This document shows, piece by piece, positions 1 to 12,425 of a stretch of 64,000 bases of DNA. Source of the stretch: Promerops cafer (Eukaryota > Chordata > Aves > Passeriformes > Nectariniidae). The notes under the pieces are model-generated. The model had not been told where the DNA came from. It ran no database searches and saw nothing but the letters and a program-made list of their open reading frames with translations. The position numbers and the translations under genes are program-made. Location of the stretch: assembly GCA_013398275.1 (NCBI GenBank), contig VZSE01015530.1, forward strand, positions 284,417 to 348,416, written 5' to 3'. Each line of letters begins with the position of its first letter. Within the stretch, counting starts at the first letter, position 1.

Positions 1-2412
1 CAAAATTACACATCGGCTCTCCCTCCATCACAGGCTCACTCAGTGTTTCAGCTCATTTTCATCTGCTTGCACTTAAAAAAAGGAAAAAGTTATTAGATAG
101 GATGACATTTTCCCTAAATGTTTGAATAGGAATTTTATTTTCACAGCTTTTTAAAAATTAGTTTTTATCAAAACACAGAAAAAATATACAAAGACATAAT
201 TATCAACACTCATATCTGTAAAAATATCTTTCTTTTACAACACCTCAAAAGACAAATGACAACTATTTATTTCTAATTTATTTTCCTGTAACAATGGCCT
301 GTGTAGATCTTCTTTCTCTTTTTATTTCCTTTGAAGTAGTTTGATTTTGTAATCCTAAGAAGACAATAATAACATTTCAGATAATTTCTGTTGGTAGAAA
401 AATTTTAGACATGGGTGTTTTTTTTCCATTGGGTTTCTAGAGTTGTAGTTATGGGGATCTTTGAAAGCATGAAGCAACATTTTAGGTTTCAAACCTGTCC
501 CTCTAGTTCCCATGTTCTTTAACTTCCATCATTTAAGCTTTAAACATCAAAAGAAGTGATGTGAAATAAGACAGCAAGTGCATAGGGAAAAAAGTGAAAT
601 ATACAGTCAGATAGAGAAGTTTACACTGAGAAATTTTGTAACAAACTATTGTACTGAATTTAACTCCTAACAGAGTAGTGCTATAGAATACAATCAAAAG
701 GATATACAATCTCTATTATCTGTATTTTTATCAGAGTAATCACAAAAAGTGAGAACAACTTCAAAATCACTTTTTCATGGCATAAGTACTATAAACTTGA
801 TTTTAAAATATTTTTAAAGTATTTTGATAAGATGTATAAGTACGAAGTTAATTTTGAATTTGAAGCTAAAAACAGGACTAACAATTCAATTAGTAGTGGT
901 GAGATTTGCAAATTAAACATTGGACAATATGAACTTCTAATAATTTTCTTACCTTTTCACTTTGTAATGAATGGTATTTCATTTCATTTTATATATATAT
1001 ATTTCATAATGTAAGTGGTACTATGTAAATTATTGTTGCTACTAATAAAGCAGGTAGGATTGAATTTTATGTTTTAAATTAAATTATATTCATGAGTCTA
1101 TTAAGGAATATAGTTTACATAAAAGAAACAACCCTAAAGCAAGGATGATTTTGGAATTATTTCTTTCTTCCTTAAGAACTCTGCAATTCATGTCACAAGT
1201 CAGTAACTTAAGCAATTCTTACCTGTTCATGGAATTTATTGGGCTGAGGCAAAGATGCCTCATGTTAATGGAAGATTTTCTTTAATGCACTTTTAGGAGA
1301 ACTTTGAATTTCCAACATATGTATATCTACTTGAAATGTATTTGCAAGTGTTCCATTTTGTGTGTTTCCAAGTACTCTTCTGTGTTAGAGAAGTTCGGAC
1401 TTAATAGTTCAAACTAGATGTTGCATTATGTTTTATATTCTGAAATTAAAAATGTTACTCATCTATTTTTGTAGTCTTCATGTTCAAACTTGCCCATATT
1501 TTAAATTGAGTGAAGAGAGAGGGCTTTTAAAATGTTTCATTCATCTTTCTCATATGCTATATTTCCATTAGAAGTCCTTTTGTCTGCATGTAAAAACACG
1601 GATGGATAAATAATGAGTAAATAATATTTGGTATTATCTACTAAAAGGGAATTGAGCAAAAAAAAAATCTTATATCAATTTATTTCCTTCATCTTACTAA
1701 TTATTTACCTTTATACAATAAGAAAATTTTTCTGAACTTCAAAGAGATTTTGCTAAATAGAATTCGCTACAGCTGTCCCCATAATTGATGACTTTGACTG
1801 ACTGATTGAGAAAAGAAATCAAGTACAAATTTATGTTACATGATTTAAGAAAAAATTGCGCCACAAGTGAAACTAAGAACTCTACATTTCATTTAACCAG
1901 AAAGTCTCTGAGAGGAAGATGGCATGCGAGGCACACCTCAAGGCTTTTTGATCATACAGTCAGGAAAATAAAATGTTTTAGTACGGGAAGGTTAGTTTGG
2001 TAGTATGACAGATCATAGGATTCAAGGTTTTGGGAGGTTTTTTAGCATTCAGAATAAGCACAGATCAAATATACTACAAAATGCCTAGAAGTAATAAAAA
2101 GAGAATATTCATGTATCAATATCATTCCAGTTTATATCAATATGAATGACTCAAAGGGCAATGCTGATACAGGAAGGAATGGATATAAGGTGGTTTTGAA
2201 TACTAAAATTGAATATTAAAATAATTTTTCTTATAATTCAGATAAAGTATTTTATCCCTAATCAGAGAAGTCAGATATTGCCACAGTGATACTGTAGGAA
2301 GAAAGATTCTTAATTGTTTTAGTATGAAAAAAATTCTATTGTGTTACTATTTTTGCTAGCAAGATGTTGCATTGCTCAGTTCCATGTTACTTCAATCTTA
2401 AATGTTGAAGAG
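1..2412. other. AT-rich unique sequence, no gene seen
   Basis: No recognisable coding region, RNA gene or interspersed repeat is visible here. The longest open frames (832-1014 and 1806-2003, both plus, 60-65 residues) have no recognisable domain and are of the size expected by chance in AT-rich DNA. A very short TA run lies near 990-1002. Confidence 0.7.
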
Positions 2413-2448
2413 GTAGGAAATGTAGGAAATGTAGGAGTTGTAGGAAAA
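2413..2448. repeat. 9-bp minisatellite, four units
   Basis: Four head-to-tail copies of a nonamer of the form GTAGGAAAT are visible. The first two are identical and the last two differ by one or a few bases. It lies in unique AT-rich DNA between no recognisable genes. Such short arrays often vary in length between individuals, but that is inference here. Confidence 0.85.
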
Positions 2449-2863
2449 TAGTGATATATTGCTAGGGCTTTTGCTTTCCCTAAGTATGCACCTCGATGTC
2501 TTTCTTGATCCTCTGGAACTTTCACTATTCAATAATTTAAACTGATACTATTTTCCTAGTTCTGGGAATCTAGCAGTTGGAAGATCTGGCAGTTTGTCCA
2601 TTGCAAATGGAAATAAATGAAGACAATTTCTGTCTTGTTCTCAGCTTTTTGAGATGGCATAGTTTTATGACTTCATAAGACTTATTTCTATACTGCAGCT
2701 AAGAAGGAGTCAGATGGTGATATTCAAGCTACCTTTAAATAAGGAACAATTTGCCTTTAGTAAATTTTTTAGGATTGTCTTGGTTTTATTTTTTTTAGTT
2801 CCTTTTTTTTACTATTCCTGATACTCTCTCTTTGAAGGTTTTTCTGTCTGTAGCTACCAAGAA

Positions 2864-3264
2864 GAATCACAGAATCATTTAGTTTGTAAAAGATCTCTGA
2901 CATCAAGTCCAACTTTTGACTGATCACCACCTTGGCAACTAGACTTTGGCACTAAGTCCTACACCCAGTTGTTTCTTGAACACCTGTGTGGATGGCAACT
3001 GCATGACCTCCCTGGGCAGTCCATTCCATTCCAGTGTTTAACAAAACTTTCCATGAGGAAATTCCTCCTGATGTTTAACCTCAACCTCCCTGGAGCAGCT
3101 TGAGGCTATGTCTTCTTGCTCTCTCACTTGCTGTCTGGGAGAAGGGGATTACTCCCACCTGGCTACAGCCTCCTTTCATGTAGTTGTGGGGAGTGATCAG
3201 GTCTTTCCTGAACCTCCTTCTCCCCACTAAACAATGCCACATCCCTCAGCTGCTCCTCATATGC
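2864..3264 (-). mobile_element. CR1 LINE 3' fragment (5'-truncated)
   Basis: Read on the minus strand, this is the 3' end of a CR1 element. The plus strand opens with the reverse complement of the CR1 tail (GAATCACAGAATCA). It then runs through the reverse complement of the conserved 3' region: the 'gtccaac' block, the 'ggcagtcc...ccagtg' block, and the segment encoding the C-terminal 'rapid-turnover' part of ORF2. The 3' end is intact and the 5' end stops near 3,264, the normal consequence of abortive target-primed reverse transcription. No open frame survives. The exact 5' boundary is uncertain by tens of bases. Confidence 0.85.
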
Positions 3265-6200
3265 TAGAAATTTTCTCTTGTCTTTCATCTCCTTTTCCTG
3301 TTAGATATTTTTAATTGGAAATTTGTATGATCCTTCAAGACAGAACTGGTTATATCTGATTATTTAAGTTATATGACTATGAAAGTTATAAAAACCCAAG
3401 AGGGCTTTCAAAGTATCACATAATTTTTAGACGTCTCTTAATGGAATTTTTAAAAGTACAAAGTTATAGAAGTAAATATTGACTGAGCTGGTCTCTAATT
3501 TTTTTTTATTTTCAGACTATGACTGTTATTTCCAAATACAGTGGCAGTAGTAACAGACAGTATGTCCTTTCCTTTTATCTAAAACTGTCTACATCGTATA
3601 AAAGTATTTTGTTAAAAAAAGAAGTACCAGAATCACCTTCCATATTGAACTGTGCTGCCTGCCTATTTACACAGTGAAAAATAGACAATTGACACTAAGT
3701 ACATCCATTCCATGACTATTTCTTTTTACTTTCAGAGGCATACACATTTGACCTGTACCCTTTTCATCTGATCATACAGAAAGGACATTTCTGTGAACCA
3801 TTCTGGCAAATGAAGCTGACCTTAATCTTATCCTGGGTTTCTTTACCTTTAATATCTCATCCTTGTGACAACCTTCTTCTGCTTCAGATACCTTTTCAAT
3901 TATGAAATGCAGAAAATTCTGCCAGATAACTTACATGCACAAAATTCACTGTGGTCATTGGCACTGAGCAATGCTAGGTGGAAAAATGTCATTTTTTTAA
4001 TGTCATGTACATCAAAATATTATGGAAATGATTAATTACTATAATTTTAATTCAGTTCTTTCCAAATAAAAATTATTGAGTTTATATATTGGTCTAAATC
4101 TATCTTGTTCTGATAGCAATTCCAGGTTACAATGAATCAACATGTTTTAATGTAAAAAATATGTGGTAAACAACCTCCACTTGTTTCTGCCTCTGGTTTA
4201 TCTCATATCTGTTGTCACTAATCATTAATATGTCTGTTGTCATATCTTTTTTTACTTTCTCCTAACCTGCATGTTCAGGACTTCTAATGTTTTTTTCCTG
4301 TGTCAGAAATTTGGAAGGCGGCTTTTTACTATCTTTGTGCAGTACCTGCAATAATGGGTCTTACAATATTTAGATTATTTGAGTATTCCAGCAACAAAAA
4401 AAGGGTAGGTAAATGCCGAGGTATGTGACATAAAATAACCTAAAAGAGATTTCAGAGTCTAAAACAATTCAATGAATCAAAAATAGTCATCATATTTGTT
4501 AGGTATAATTCTGAAAAAAGGCAATAAAATTTATCTTTCTTAACAGGACAGGATGACTGCTAGCCTGAAAAATGAGCTTAGCAGTAAGATAGCTATCATC
4601 CATTTTAACTTGTTTTTCTCATAAGGATAGATCAGCTGAAATCATCTGCTCACCGCTGCAGTCACCTTCTGCAGACACTTTTGTACATAGTGCTAGATGT
4701 ATAAAAAGATTCAGGTAGAATATCTGTTTACACATTGGAATTTTAAGAAACTGTTCTGTAAAAGTTGGATCAGATCTGAAGAAACCTGTCTAGGTTTTGC
4801 AGATATTTGGAGACGATATGTTCATTTAGGATTAGGACATGGGAATGCACAATTTATGAACAGATCCTGCTATTAAATCCTCCTCTCTAGGTTTATGTAG
4901 CAAAGAGAAAAACAGAAAGCTACTGATGATGAGCTACTATGTTTTATAAATTTATTAATAAATATTTCAGAATATGACAAAAGTATATTATTCCAGTTTA
5001 AATAATACCTTACAAATCAGGCATTGTCAGCTGTGAGAAGTGATTTGTGAAAATAATGGCTTGCAAAATAAAGAAAATTAACACACCTAAATCATTGGGC
5101 TAAGAAAGAGTTTAGATGCTAGTTTTGTTAGTAATGTGCTAGCAGCAAATTGATTGCTAGTGATTTAGATAACTGTGGGAATTTTTGAAAAGACAAAAGG
5201 AACCACTAATGTTGCTGTTCCAGGGATACTATGAACAGCATTTTATTTGGCCATAAGATGGATTCTTGTTGCTGTATCTCTGAAAACTCTTATGAGCATG
5301 GCAAAATTCTTACAAACCCTCTGTTTTTCTGAACTTTGGCCATTGTTCTCTCCTTCTACTGCAGTTCAATTTTAAACAGTTACTATGCCAATAGCAGTGA
5401 CATCAAGGTCATTATTTTACTTATGTTTGGATTATTCTGGGCTGATAATTGTAATAAAAAACATATGAAACATGTTATCCTCAATCATAAAGAAAATTAC
5501 TTTTTGGTAATCAAAACGACAAAAAAATAATTGATCCTTTTATGTGGGGAGAAAGGCAACAGGGTCACAGTTAAATGTTTTACCATATGAACATTTCCTT
5601 TATATTGAATGTTACACGTGTTGTGTCATTATACATAATGGGTAGTGACAATCTCATAACACTTACTTTATGCTCTTGCTCAACTTTAAACTCCTGCCAC
5701 ATGCCTTATGTTAGATAATTACCTTCAAAAATGAACTTTTCATTCATAGCGTATGTGTTCTTTTCTCTGCACAGATGCCTCAATCTCCTTTGTTGTTTCC
5801 TTGGACATTTTTTTTCCCTCAGTTGTCCTTTAGTTTATTCTTCTTTGCCTCATTGCTGAGGTTAATGCCCTCAACTATTTTGTGTCTCACCATGTAAAAA
5901 AGAAAGGATAATGCACAGGTGTCTTAGGCCAGTACTTGTGTATTTGTTCACATGAGTATGAGCATAGTTTTATTCTACCCTAAGAAGCCTCTTGATGACA
6001 TTCAATGGCACAGACAAAACAAACCAAAAGCAAAAAAAATGCTAATAACTAGCATCAGCCACACAGTTTTGAACTGGTTTTGGAAGCGTCAGATCTCTTC
6101 CCCCCCGCCCTCCTTTTTTTATAGAAATCTAGAGATGACCACATATTTGCATGATTAATTGAAAAATCAGGGATGAATTGACAGCTCAGAGTAAAATTCA

Positions 6201-8165
6201 ATATTTTTATAAACTGGAGATTAGTTCAAACTGTTCTTTTAGAAAGTGAACAATGCTTAGAAATTCTAGGTGGCATTTATATAATTAATAATAATTGTGT
6301 CTATTCCATCTCTCTACTTGTGGCTAATGGGCTTTTATCATTGCAGATGTTGTCAGCCAAATGAAGGCAAAACAGGAGATAATAAAAGAATGCACATTTT
6401 ACAGCTAGAAGAGAGGCTACTGAGGTTATGCACCAAATGTTTTTTCCTAAAAATCTATGTATGGGTAATTATATCTCAGAGCTGAGTAGTACTGCATTAT
6501 GTCTAAGATCTACAGGAAACAAGTTATGCTTCATTTACACATTTTTTATTATTTTTTTAATTTTGTACACTTGTATTTTAAACTACTGGCTAAAATTTCT
6601 ATTGTATTAGATTTTCACTGTTTCAGTGAAAACTTGGTTAATGCCAAGCAAAGCATGGCTAATTCCTTATTTGGAAGTCAATTAGTATACAGAGAAAACT
6701 GAAAATCTATTTATCACTTAAATAATTGTTATGAAAATATTTTTTGTATTTGTGTTACTTTTTTTGCAGCACATAATATCAGGCGCAGATATAATTTCAA
6801 AACTCTGCAAAGTTAAAAGTTATAATGGGAGAATATCGGGAAGGTTGATGTGGTTTTACTGATGAAATAATGGTGGGGCATAATTTCATTCAAGTGACTC
6901 TAAATTATGATGTAAAATTGCTCCCTTCCCCAATGAATACCTGCTTTGTCTAACTTAACAACTAGTCCATACACACAATTACTGGATTTCTAGTGTAGGC
7001 CTAGCTTAAGAGCTTCCATATTCCAAACTACCCATTTCTTGGGAGATTGCTTATGATAAAAGTATGTAAAAACTGAGAAACGGGTTATGTGTCATCATAA
7101 ATTCCAAAACTGAAGGTGACTTAAATGTCCAATTTCACTGATTTAAATAAGATATATATATCTCTAAAAATTTGAAAGCACCTAGCATATTTTCCAGCTT
7201 CATCTTGTAGAAAAGATTTTTTGGTAAAACAGAAGTAACTGTGTTTTCTGGGGTGTTTTTGTGTGTAAGAAATCATGTATAAATTAAATAAAGTAATTTT
7301 TTTTAATCCTCATGGGCATAACCACATGAGTATTTTTAAAGAGACTCAATTAAAATGCTCTATTCTTGAAATAGTTATGTTATAATTTTACTATAATAAA
7401 TTTAAATATGCTAATCCAGGTTTTAGTTCAATAGCAATGGTAGCAATTCAGTGATAGCATCTAAAGAAGTAATGAGTGTTCATCGAAGTAAATGATAGAA
7501 GAATTCTTAAATCCTTTTTAAAAGGATTTTAAGTGATTCTTAAAATACTGCAGTGCCTTTCAGGAATTAAATAGCTCAAAGTAATAAGTCAAGATTTTAC
7601 AGTCCATTGCATTCTGACTTTTTCTTCTTCATGGAGTCTGAGTTTCACTGAATTTCAGTTTGATTCCTCTCTTCTACTGAATTGTTAACATTTTTTCAAA
7701 GGTTATAATACTGCCTCATGTACAATAGAGTATCTACTGTTAGGAAAGAGAGAGCAAGATAACAATAAACCAAGGTACTGAAGAGGTTCAGTTATTCATA
7801 TAAAATCATAGAATGTTTCTTGCTTTGGTGGATTTGGACTATCTGGAGGAATATATGTTTATCCACAGTCGTGAAACATGTTCCATGAGAAGCAGGTCCA
7901 AGTGAGTAAAGTCCCTGTGGTACGGGGAGCGATGGTTGAAATGTAAATGTGAGGAGGCCTGGCAGATTGTCTACATCACACTGCTGCAAACCTGCAGAGC
8001 TGCTAAGGCAAGTGCTAGTTGCTTATAATGGAGGAAACAACCACTGGATAATTGGAGTTGTACCGTGTGCCTCACATATGGGTCTATGTCTATGTCTGTG
8101 TTTAAAGTAGTTGGAAGGTATGGGATCTGGGCATGACATAAATAGTAAAATATAGGGGTGGCTAA
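3265..8165. other. AT-rich unique sequence, no gene seen
   Basis: About 4.9 kb with no recognisable gene or dated repeat. Open frames of 60-70 residues (for example 5336-5530 and 5952-6158, plus) are low-complexity and lysine/phenylalanine-rich, as expected for random AT-rich DNA. Small structures are a C-rich run near 6,101-6,112 and a perfect 10-bp inverted repeat at 7,509-7,529. Nothing else stands out. Confidence 0.65.
7509..7529. repeat. Perfect 10-bp inverted repeat
   Basis: Arms at 7,509-7,518 (AAATCCTTTT) and 7,520-7,529 (AAAAGGATTT) are exact reverse complements around a single T, forming a near-palindrome. No transposon or gene flanks it. It may be a chance structure in AT-rich sequence. 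Confidence 0.8.
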
Positions 8166-8238
8166 TGTCCTGGTTTCAGGAAGGGGCAGAACATAGTTTA
8201 CCTGGAGTTTAATTAATCGTTGGTGCTAAACCACCACA
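8166..8238. mobile_element. Miniature LTR-like remnant (both termini, no interior)
   Basis: The segment starts with TGTCCTGGTTTCAG, which I recognise as a 5' terminus of a common avian ERV LTR family. It ends 73 bp later with CTAAACCACCACA, resembling the 3' terminus of the same kind of LTR. The two ends form an imperfect inverted repeat (about 9 of 11 positions). The several hundred bases expected between the termini are missing. No clear target-site duplication is seen (GCTAA upstream, AATAT downstream). It could be an internally deleted LTR or a short non-autonomous element. Confidence is moderate because the match rests on remembered termini, not an alignment. Confidence 0.45.
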
Positions 8239-9213
8239 AATATTTACAAAGTTAAATTTAATCTAATCATAGTAATTTTACTACCTTGTTATTTTATACA
8301 AATTGTCAAAATCATATTGGCTGCTATATGTAATTCTGCTTTTTAACCTTTAATCACAGGCAGAAGTAAGAAATAATGGAAAATAAAGTTAATTTTTTGA
8401 AAAAAATATTTTTAATAGCTTTTCCTAGGTACTGGTGTTCAGTTTTTCCTCAAAGTAATTTTCCATTTTATACCTTGAACATTTTCTGTAAAAAACTTGG
8501 TGCTCCTCCTTCACAGCAAGTTCCACTGAGTCTCAAAACTTTAAGCATCTTGTTCAGCACAAGGTAAAAGCTGCAGCAGTCTACTGTAGCTGCTGTATGA
8601 GAGAGATAAAGAGATTATCTGAAAAAATGTAAGATACAGCTTAGCTGATTGTTGAGTGTCATCCCATAACTGTTTTGCTTCCTATTCTCCATCCCAAATA
8701 AGAACATATAAAGCTAATGGAAACATAAAAGTAGCTGAAAGATAAAGGAGAAGTGTGTTGAAAGTTTTAAGTGAATCTAATGCGAATGATGAAGCGTGCT
8801 TTTGTCAAACAAAATGCTGAAGCAAATGCATGTATCTCTAGTGAGTATCTCCAAGTCTGTGAGGATGAAGTCTTTGTTCTCATACTAAAGAAAGCTTATT
8901 CTTTTGAATTTAATATATTCTTCCTATTGAAATGACTGACTTTTGCAAACAGATTAATGAAATACTTCCCTAGTATATAGGAATATAGAATGATAAAGAA
9001 CTTGTATAAAAAATTGCATTTTTTCACTGAAAATATTGAATATGGGCTGTAAAGAAAATTCAATCTTATTTATCCCAAATAAAAATGAAATTGATTATCT
9101 CAGTCAATATTTATAAGTAGTAATATGTGGTTTAACTCTTTCACAGTGTGAGAGGTTGTGTTTGTTTTCTTTTAAACATGCAATATTGTAAATATACTTG
9201 CTTATTTTCTGCT
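8239..9213. other. AT-rich unique sequence, no gene seen
   Basis: No recognisable gene or repeat. The open frame at 8376-8567 (plus, 63 residues) has no recognisable domain. Confidence 0.6.
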
Positions 9214-9373
9214 AGGGTGGTAAAGCATTGAAAAAGATTTATGGAGGCTCCATCTTTGAAGGTGTTCAAAAGGCATCTGGATTTGGTGTTGAGCTCTACA
9301 TGTACCTGTTTGTGTGGGCCAGTTGGGCAAGGTGACCTACATAGGTGCCTACCTTAGTAGTTCTGTGATTGTG
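9214..9373 (+). mobile_element. CR1 LINE 3' fragment
   Basis: On the plus strand this follows the end of CR1 ORF2 and the short 3' untranslated region. It shows a degenerate 'gtggtaaagcattgaa' segment (from the ...HWNRLP... part of ORF2), then a 'ccatctttgaaggtgttcaa' segment (from ...SPSLEVFK...). It finishes with the CR1 terminal TTCTGTGATTGTGT. It is 5'-truncated to about 160 bp and heavily diverged, so it is an older copy than the large element at 11.4-14.4 kb. Confidence 0.75.
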
Positions 9374-10402
9374 TTACTCTATAATTAAATAAAATGGAAC
9401 ACTGAGCTCGGTAAACACTCTCACTTTGGGCTTCCTCTGGAGTATTGGTACTTACTTTGTTGTAAAGAAATAATACTGTGCTCTTTTAGCATGCTAAACT
9501 TGCAAAGCTACATTGATAAAAAAATGATTAATTGAAGATGTAAAACATAAATTGACTCCAAAACAGACCAGTCTCCATTCCTAGGACAGTGAGTATGCAC
9601 AATAAATACTTATGATTTCTTAAGAAAATGGCTAATGTTTCATCTAAATGCTGGTTTGATGTCTGATCCAAAACACAAAGATCAGAGCCTTTTAAATTTG
9701 CAAAATAACATATTTTGAGCATATTGAGCATTCTTGGCATTTGGGAAACAGAAAAAATGTACGGCTGGAAAAATCTGTCACCTACTGAACAGCAGTGCTA
9801 CTGAATATTTTTGTCACATCTGAAGCCTTCTACAACTCTGTGTTCTGCTATTTTTACAAGAATTCTGAACTTTTCCCTAGAAACTGAATGTTATAACTAG
9901 GACTTTCCAAAAAGTCATTTCTATGTTAAACTAACAATTTGCTGGTGTGAGGATGCTATTATCACTAGAGATGGGGATTTTTGAGAAATACATTGTTTGA
10001 GACTGTAACCATTTCTAAGCAAGAAGACTTGGTGTTCAAATTTTCCTGTAGGTTTAGTAACGTTCAATGAATTTCCCATCCACTGGTCTTGCTTTGAATA
10101 CATTTGAAGTTTTATCATCCACAGTATGCTGTGAGTGGATAGCATAAGCATAGAGCTAGAAACTGAGTCACTTTACTTTCTGATTGCTTTTGTTTTGAAT
10201 CTGCCATATTTCATTCAAGATATCTTTTTAAACTCGTGAGACAGCAAACGAGTCAAGTTTTAACAGTTTATATTTTAGAGATGTTTCTCACTGTCTCCTA
10301 AAGCCCCAGTCATCTCTTCTTTAGACTTAAGAATCCTACATTATTACTCAGACTTCTCCTGCATGGAATATAAAACATGGTATGCAATATAAAGACATAT
10401 AA
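9374..10402. other. AT-rich unique sequence, no gene seen
   Basis: Nothing recognisable. Two minus-strand open frames (9528-9740 and 9921-10151, 70-76 residues) have no recognisable domain. Confidence 0.6.
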
Positions 10403-10505
10403 TAGTATGAGTTAGAAAGAACTTTTTAAAGATCACCTATTCCAACTCCCCTGTCCTGAAGGCTCATCTTCAACTTGATCAGACTGCTCAGAGCATTATT
10501 CATGT
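10403..10505 (-). mobile_element. Short CR1 LINE 3' fragment
   Basis: The plus strand reads like the reverse complement of the last 100 bp of a CR1: 'gttagaaagaactttt..gatcaccta.tccaactcccctg'. The terminal octamer is decayed. The fragment is short and diverged, and its boundaries are approximate. Confidence 0.6.
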
Positions 10506-11445
10506 CCAGAATACATAAATAATGCATTTAGGAAATCTTCATTTGTGGCTTATTTCTTCAAGAGACAGTGCTGTTTTTGAGTTTTGTCCAACTAAGTTCT
10601 TGGACATAAAAATATCAGTTTCTTCGCAGTGAAGAATAACTATGTTCATTAGCATATCTTTTTGAAACTGATTTGAAACAAGAATCATACCATATTACTT
10701 TGGTACATGTTTGTTAGTCTTGAGGAGGATTGGGTTTCCCTACGTGGTAATTACTGAGGATTTAGTGTATTTGTAGAGAATGTTAGTGTACACTAAGAAA
10801 TGGGGGACATGATCTTCTGGAAAAAGATACAGATTCTGAGATATTTTTACTATGTTTCATAAGAGTTGTCACAAGATGTGAGGATTCATCTGAATTCTTG
10901 AGAACTGCATGGTATTTGAAAATGTATGATGTTTTTTCAAATCCTAGCAATAACTTTCTTCCATTTTTATCCTTAATCCACCTCAGTGAAAATATCCCAA
11001 AAGTCCTTCAATGAGAAAGTTATTATCCATCTAGAACTTAACTTCTAAATACCAAATATAGATCTCTATTTTCAACACAGGAGAGAAAAATTACCTGAAA
11101 CAGCCTTTGGTATACTTCCATATGGCACAAACCCCTAGTATTTCTTCTGGCTTTTTTCAGTATATAGAGCATGTCTGAACTTCATGCTCCAGGAAAAACA
11201 GGCTGTGTAATAGTTTTATTTAGGCTAGAATAATTTAGAATACTGTCAAGACCAAAATCAACACAGACTTTATCGGCTTGAAAGGGTTGAAATCTTTGTC
11301 TTCATTAATGCTGTACCTTCCTTGAACAAAGCTTAGACAGGCTTTTATCTTATAACTTCAGTGTTTTCTTCACTAAAGTATTTAGAAAATGATGTATATA
11401 TGTATATAATAAGGACTGCTATATATAGATCACAAATTATTTCTA
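10506..11445. other. AT-rich unique sequence, no gene seen
   Basis: No gene or recognisable repeat. It ends in a short TA-rich run (near 11,395-11,428) immediately beside the 3' end of the large CR1, consistent with the AT-rich target preference of LINE insertion. Confidence 0.6.
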
Positions 11446-11450
11446 CCAGC

Positions 11451-11858
11451 TCACACAGAATCACACACAGAATCACTAGGTTGGAAGAGACCTTCAAGAT
11501 CATTGAGTTCAGGCCATGCTCTAAGACCATGGCACCGAGTGCCACATTTTTTAAACACATCCAGGGATGGAGACTCCACCACCTCCCCAGGTAGACAGTT
11601 CCAGTACTTTATCACTCTTTCTGTAAAAACCTTTTTCCTAATATACAGCCTATATTTCCCTTGACTCAGCTTAAGACTGTGTCCTCTGGTTCTGTCAGCT
11701 GCTGCCTGGAGAAAGAGACCAACCCCCACCTGACTACAACCACCTCTCAGGCAGTTGTAGAGAGTGATAAGGTCACCTCTGAGTCTCCTTTTCTCCAGTC
11801 TAAACAGCCCCAGCTCCCTCAGCCGTTCCTCACAGGTCCTGTGCTCCAAGCCCCTCAC
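11451..11858 (-). pseudogene. CR1 ORF2 piece 6: C-terminus and 3' UTR read-through
   Basis: This frame starts with the last part of ORF2: 'EERLRELGLFRLEKRRLRGDLI', then 'RTRGHSLKLSQGKYRLYIRK', 'YWNCLPGEVVESPSLDVFKK'. It then reads through into the 3' untranslated region (from about residue 107 on), so the family stop has been lost or bypassed by a shift. The 3' octamer repeats follow directly. Confidence 0.88.
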
Positions 11859-12070
11859 CAGCCTCGTTGCCTCCTCTGGACGCGCTCAAGTGTCTCAACG
11901 TCCTTCCCAAACTGAGGGGCCCAGAACTGGACACAGCACTCGAGGTGTGGCCTCACCAGTGCCGAGTACAGGGGAAGAATGACCTCCCTGCTCCTGCTGG
12001 CCACAGTGTTCCTGATACAGGCCAGGATGCCCTTGGCCTTCTTGGCCACCAGGGCACACTGCTGGCTCAT
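11855..12070 (-). pseudogene. CR1 ORF2 piece 5: post-RT region
   Basis: This 71-residue frame gives the conserved CR1 segment after the reverse transcriptase: 'MSQQCALVAKKAKGILACI', 'SREVILPLYSALVRPHLE', 'VQFWAPQFGKDVETLERVQRR'. It is the direct continuation of piece 4 after a short disruption (12,071-12,076). It ends by frameshift into piece 6. The function of this region in CR1 is not well defined. Confidence 0.9.
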
Positions 12071-12212
12071 GTTCTGTCAGTTATCAACCAATACCCCCAG
12101 GTCTCTTTCCACCTGGGCACTGTCCAGCCACACCGTCCCCAGCCTGTAACGCTGCAGGGGGTTATTGTGGCCAAAATGCAGGACTTGGCACTTGGACTTA
12201 TTAAACATCATC

Positions 12213-12425
12213 TTATTGGATTCCACCCATCCATCCATCCAACCATTCCAGGTCTCTCTGCAGAGCCCTCCTACCTTCAAACAGATTGACACGCGCTCCC
12301 AGCTTAGTGTCATCTGCAGATTTACTAATGAAAGACTCAACTCCCTCATCCATATCGTCAATAAAATGTTGAACAGAACTGGTCCCAGCACAGACCCCTG
12401 AGGGACACCACTGGTCACTGGCCAC
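12213..12425 (-). pseudogene. CR1 ORF2 piece 4b: displaced catalytic DD segment
   Basis: In this frame the missing part of the reverse transcriptase is found: 'DDMDEGVESFISKSADDTKLG', then 'RRALQRDLEWLDGW'. The DD motif is SADD (12,309-12,320), where the CR1 family normally has FADD. The two aspartates remain but the preceding aromatic residue is lost. The frame rejoins piece 4 across a run of TGGATGG-type repeats (12,222-12,248), whose slippage probably supplied the second, compensating shift. Confidence 0.88.
12222..12248. repeat. Tetranucleotide run inside CR1 reverse transcriptase
   Basis: A short ATCC/GGAT-type repeat (plus strand 'cacccatccatccatccaac') lies exactly where the CR1 ORF2 changes frame. 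Replication slippage here is the simplest explanation of the frame change. It encodes repeated Trp-Met-Asp-Gly-like residues in both affected frames. Confidence 0.75.

Noticed and set aside
11867..12289. 140-residue plus-strand open frame
   Set aside because: It is antisense to the CR1 reverse transcriptase and post-RT region, whose minus-strand motifs are unmistakable. The same applies to plus frames at 11,361-11,594, 11,661-11,982, 12,515-12,700, 12,808-13,143 and 13,343-13,555.
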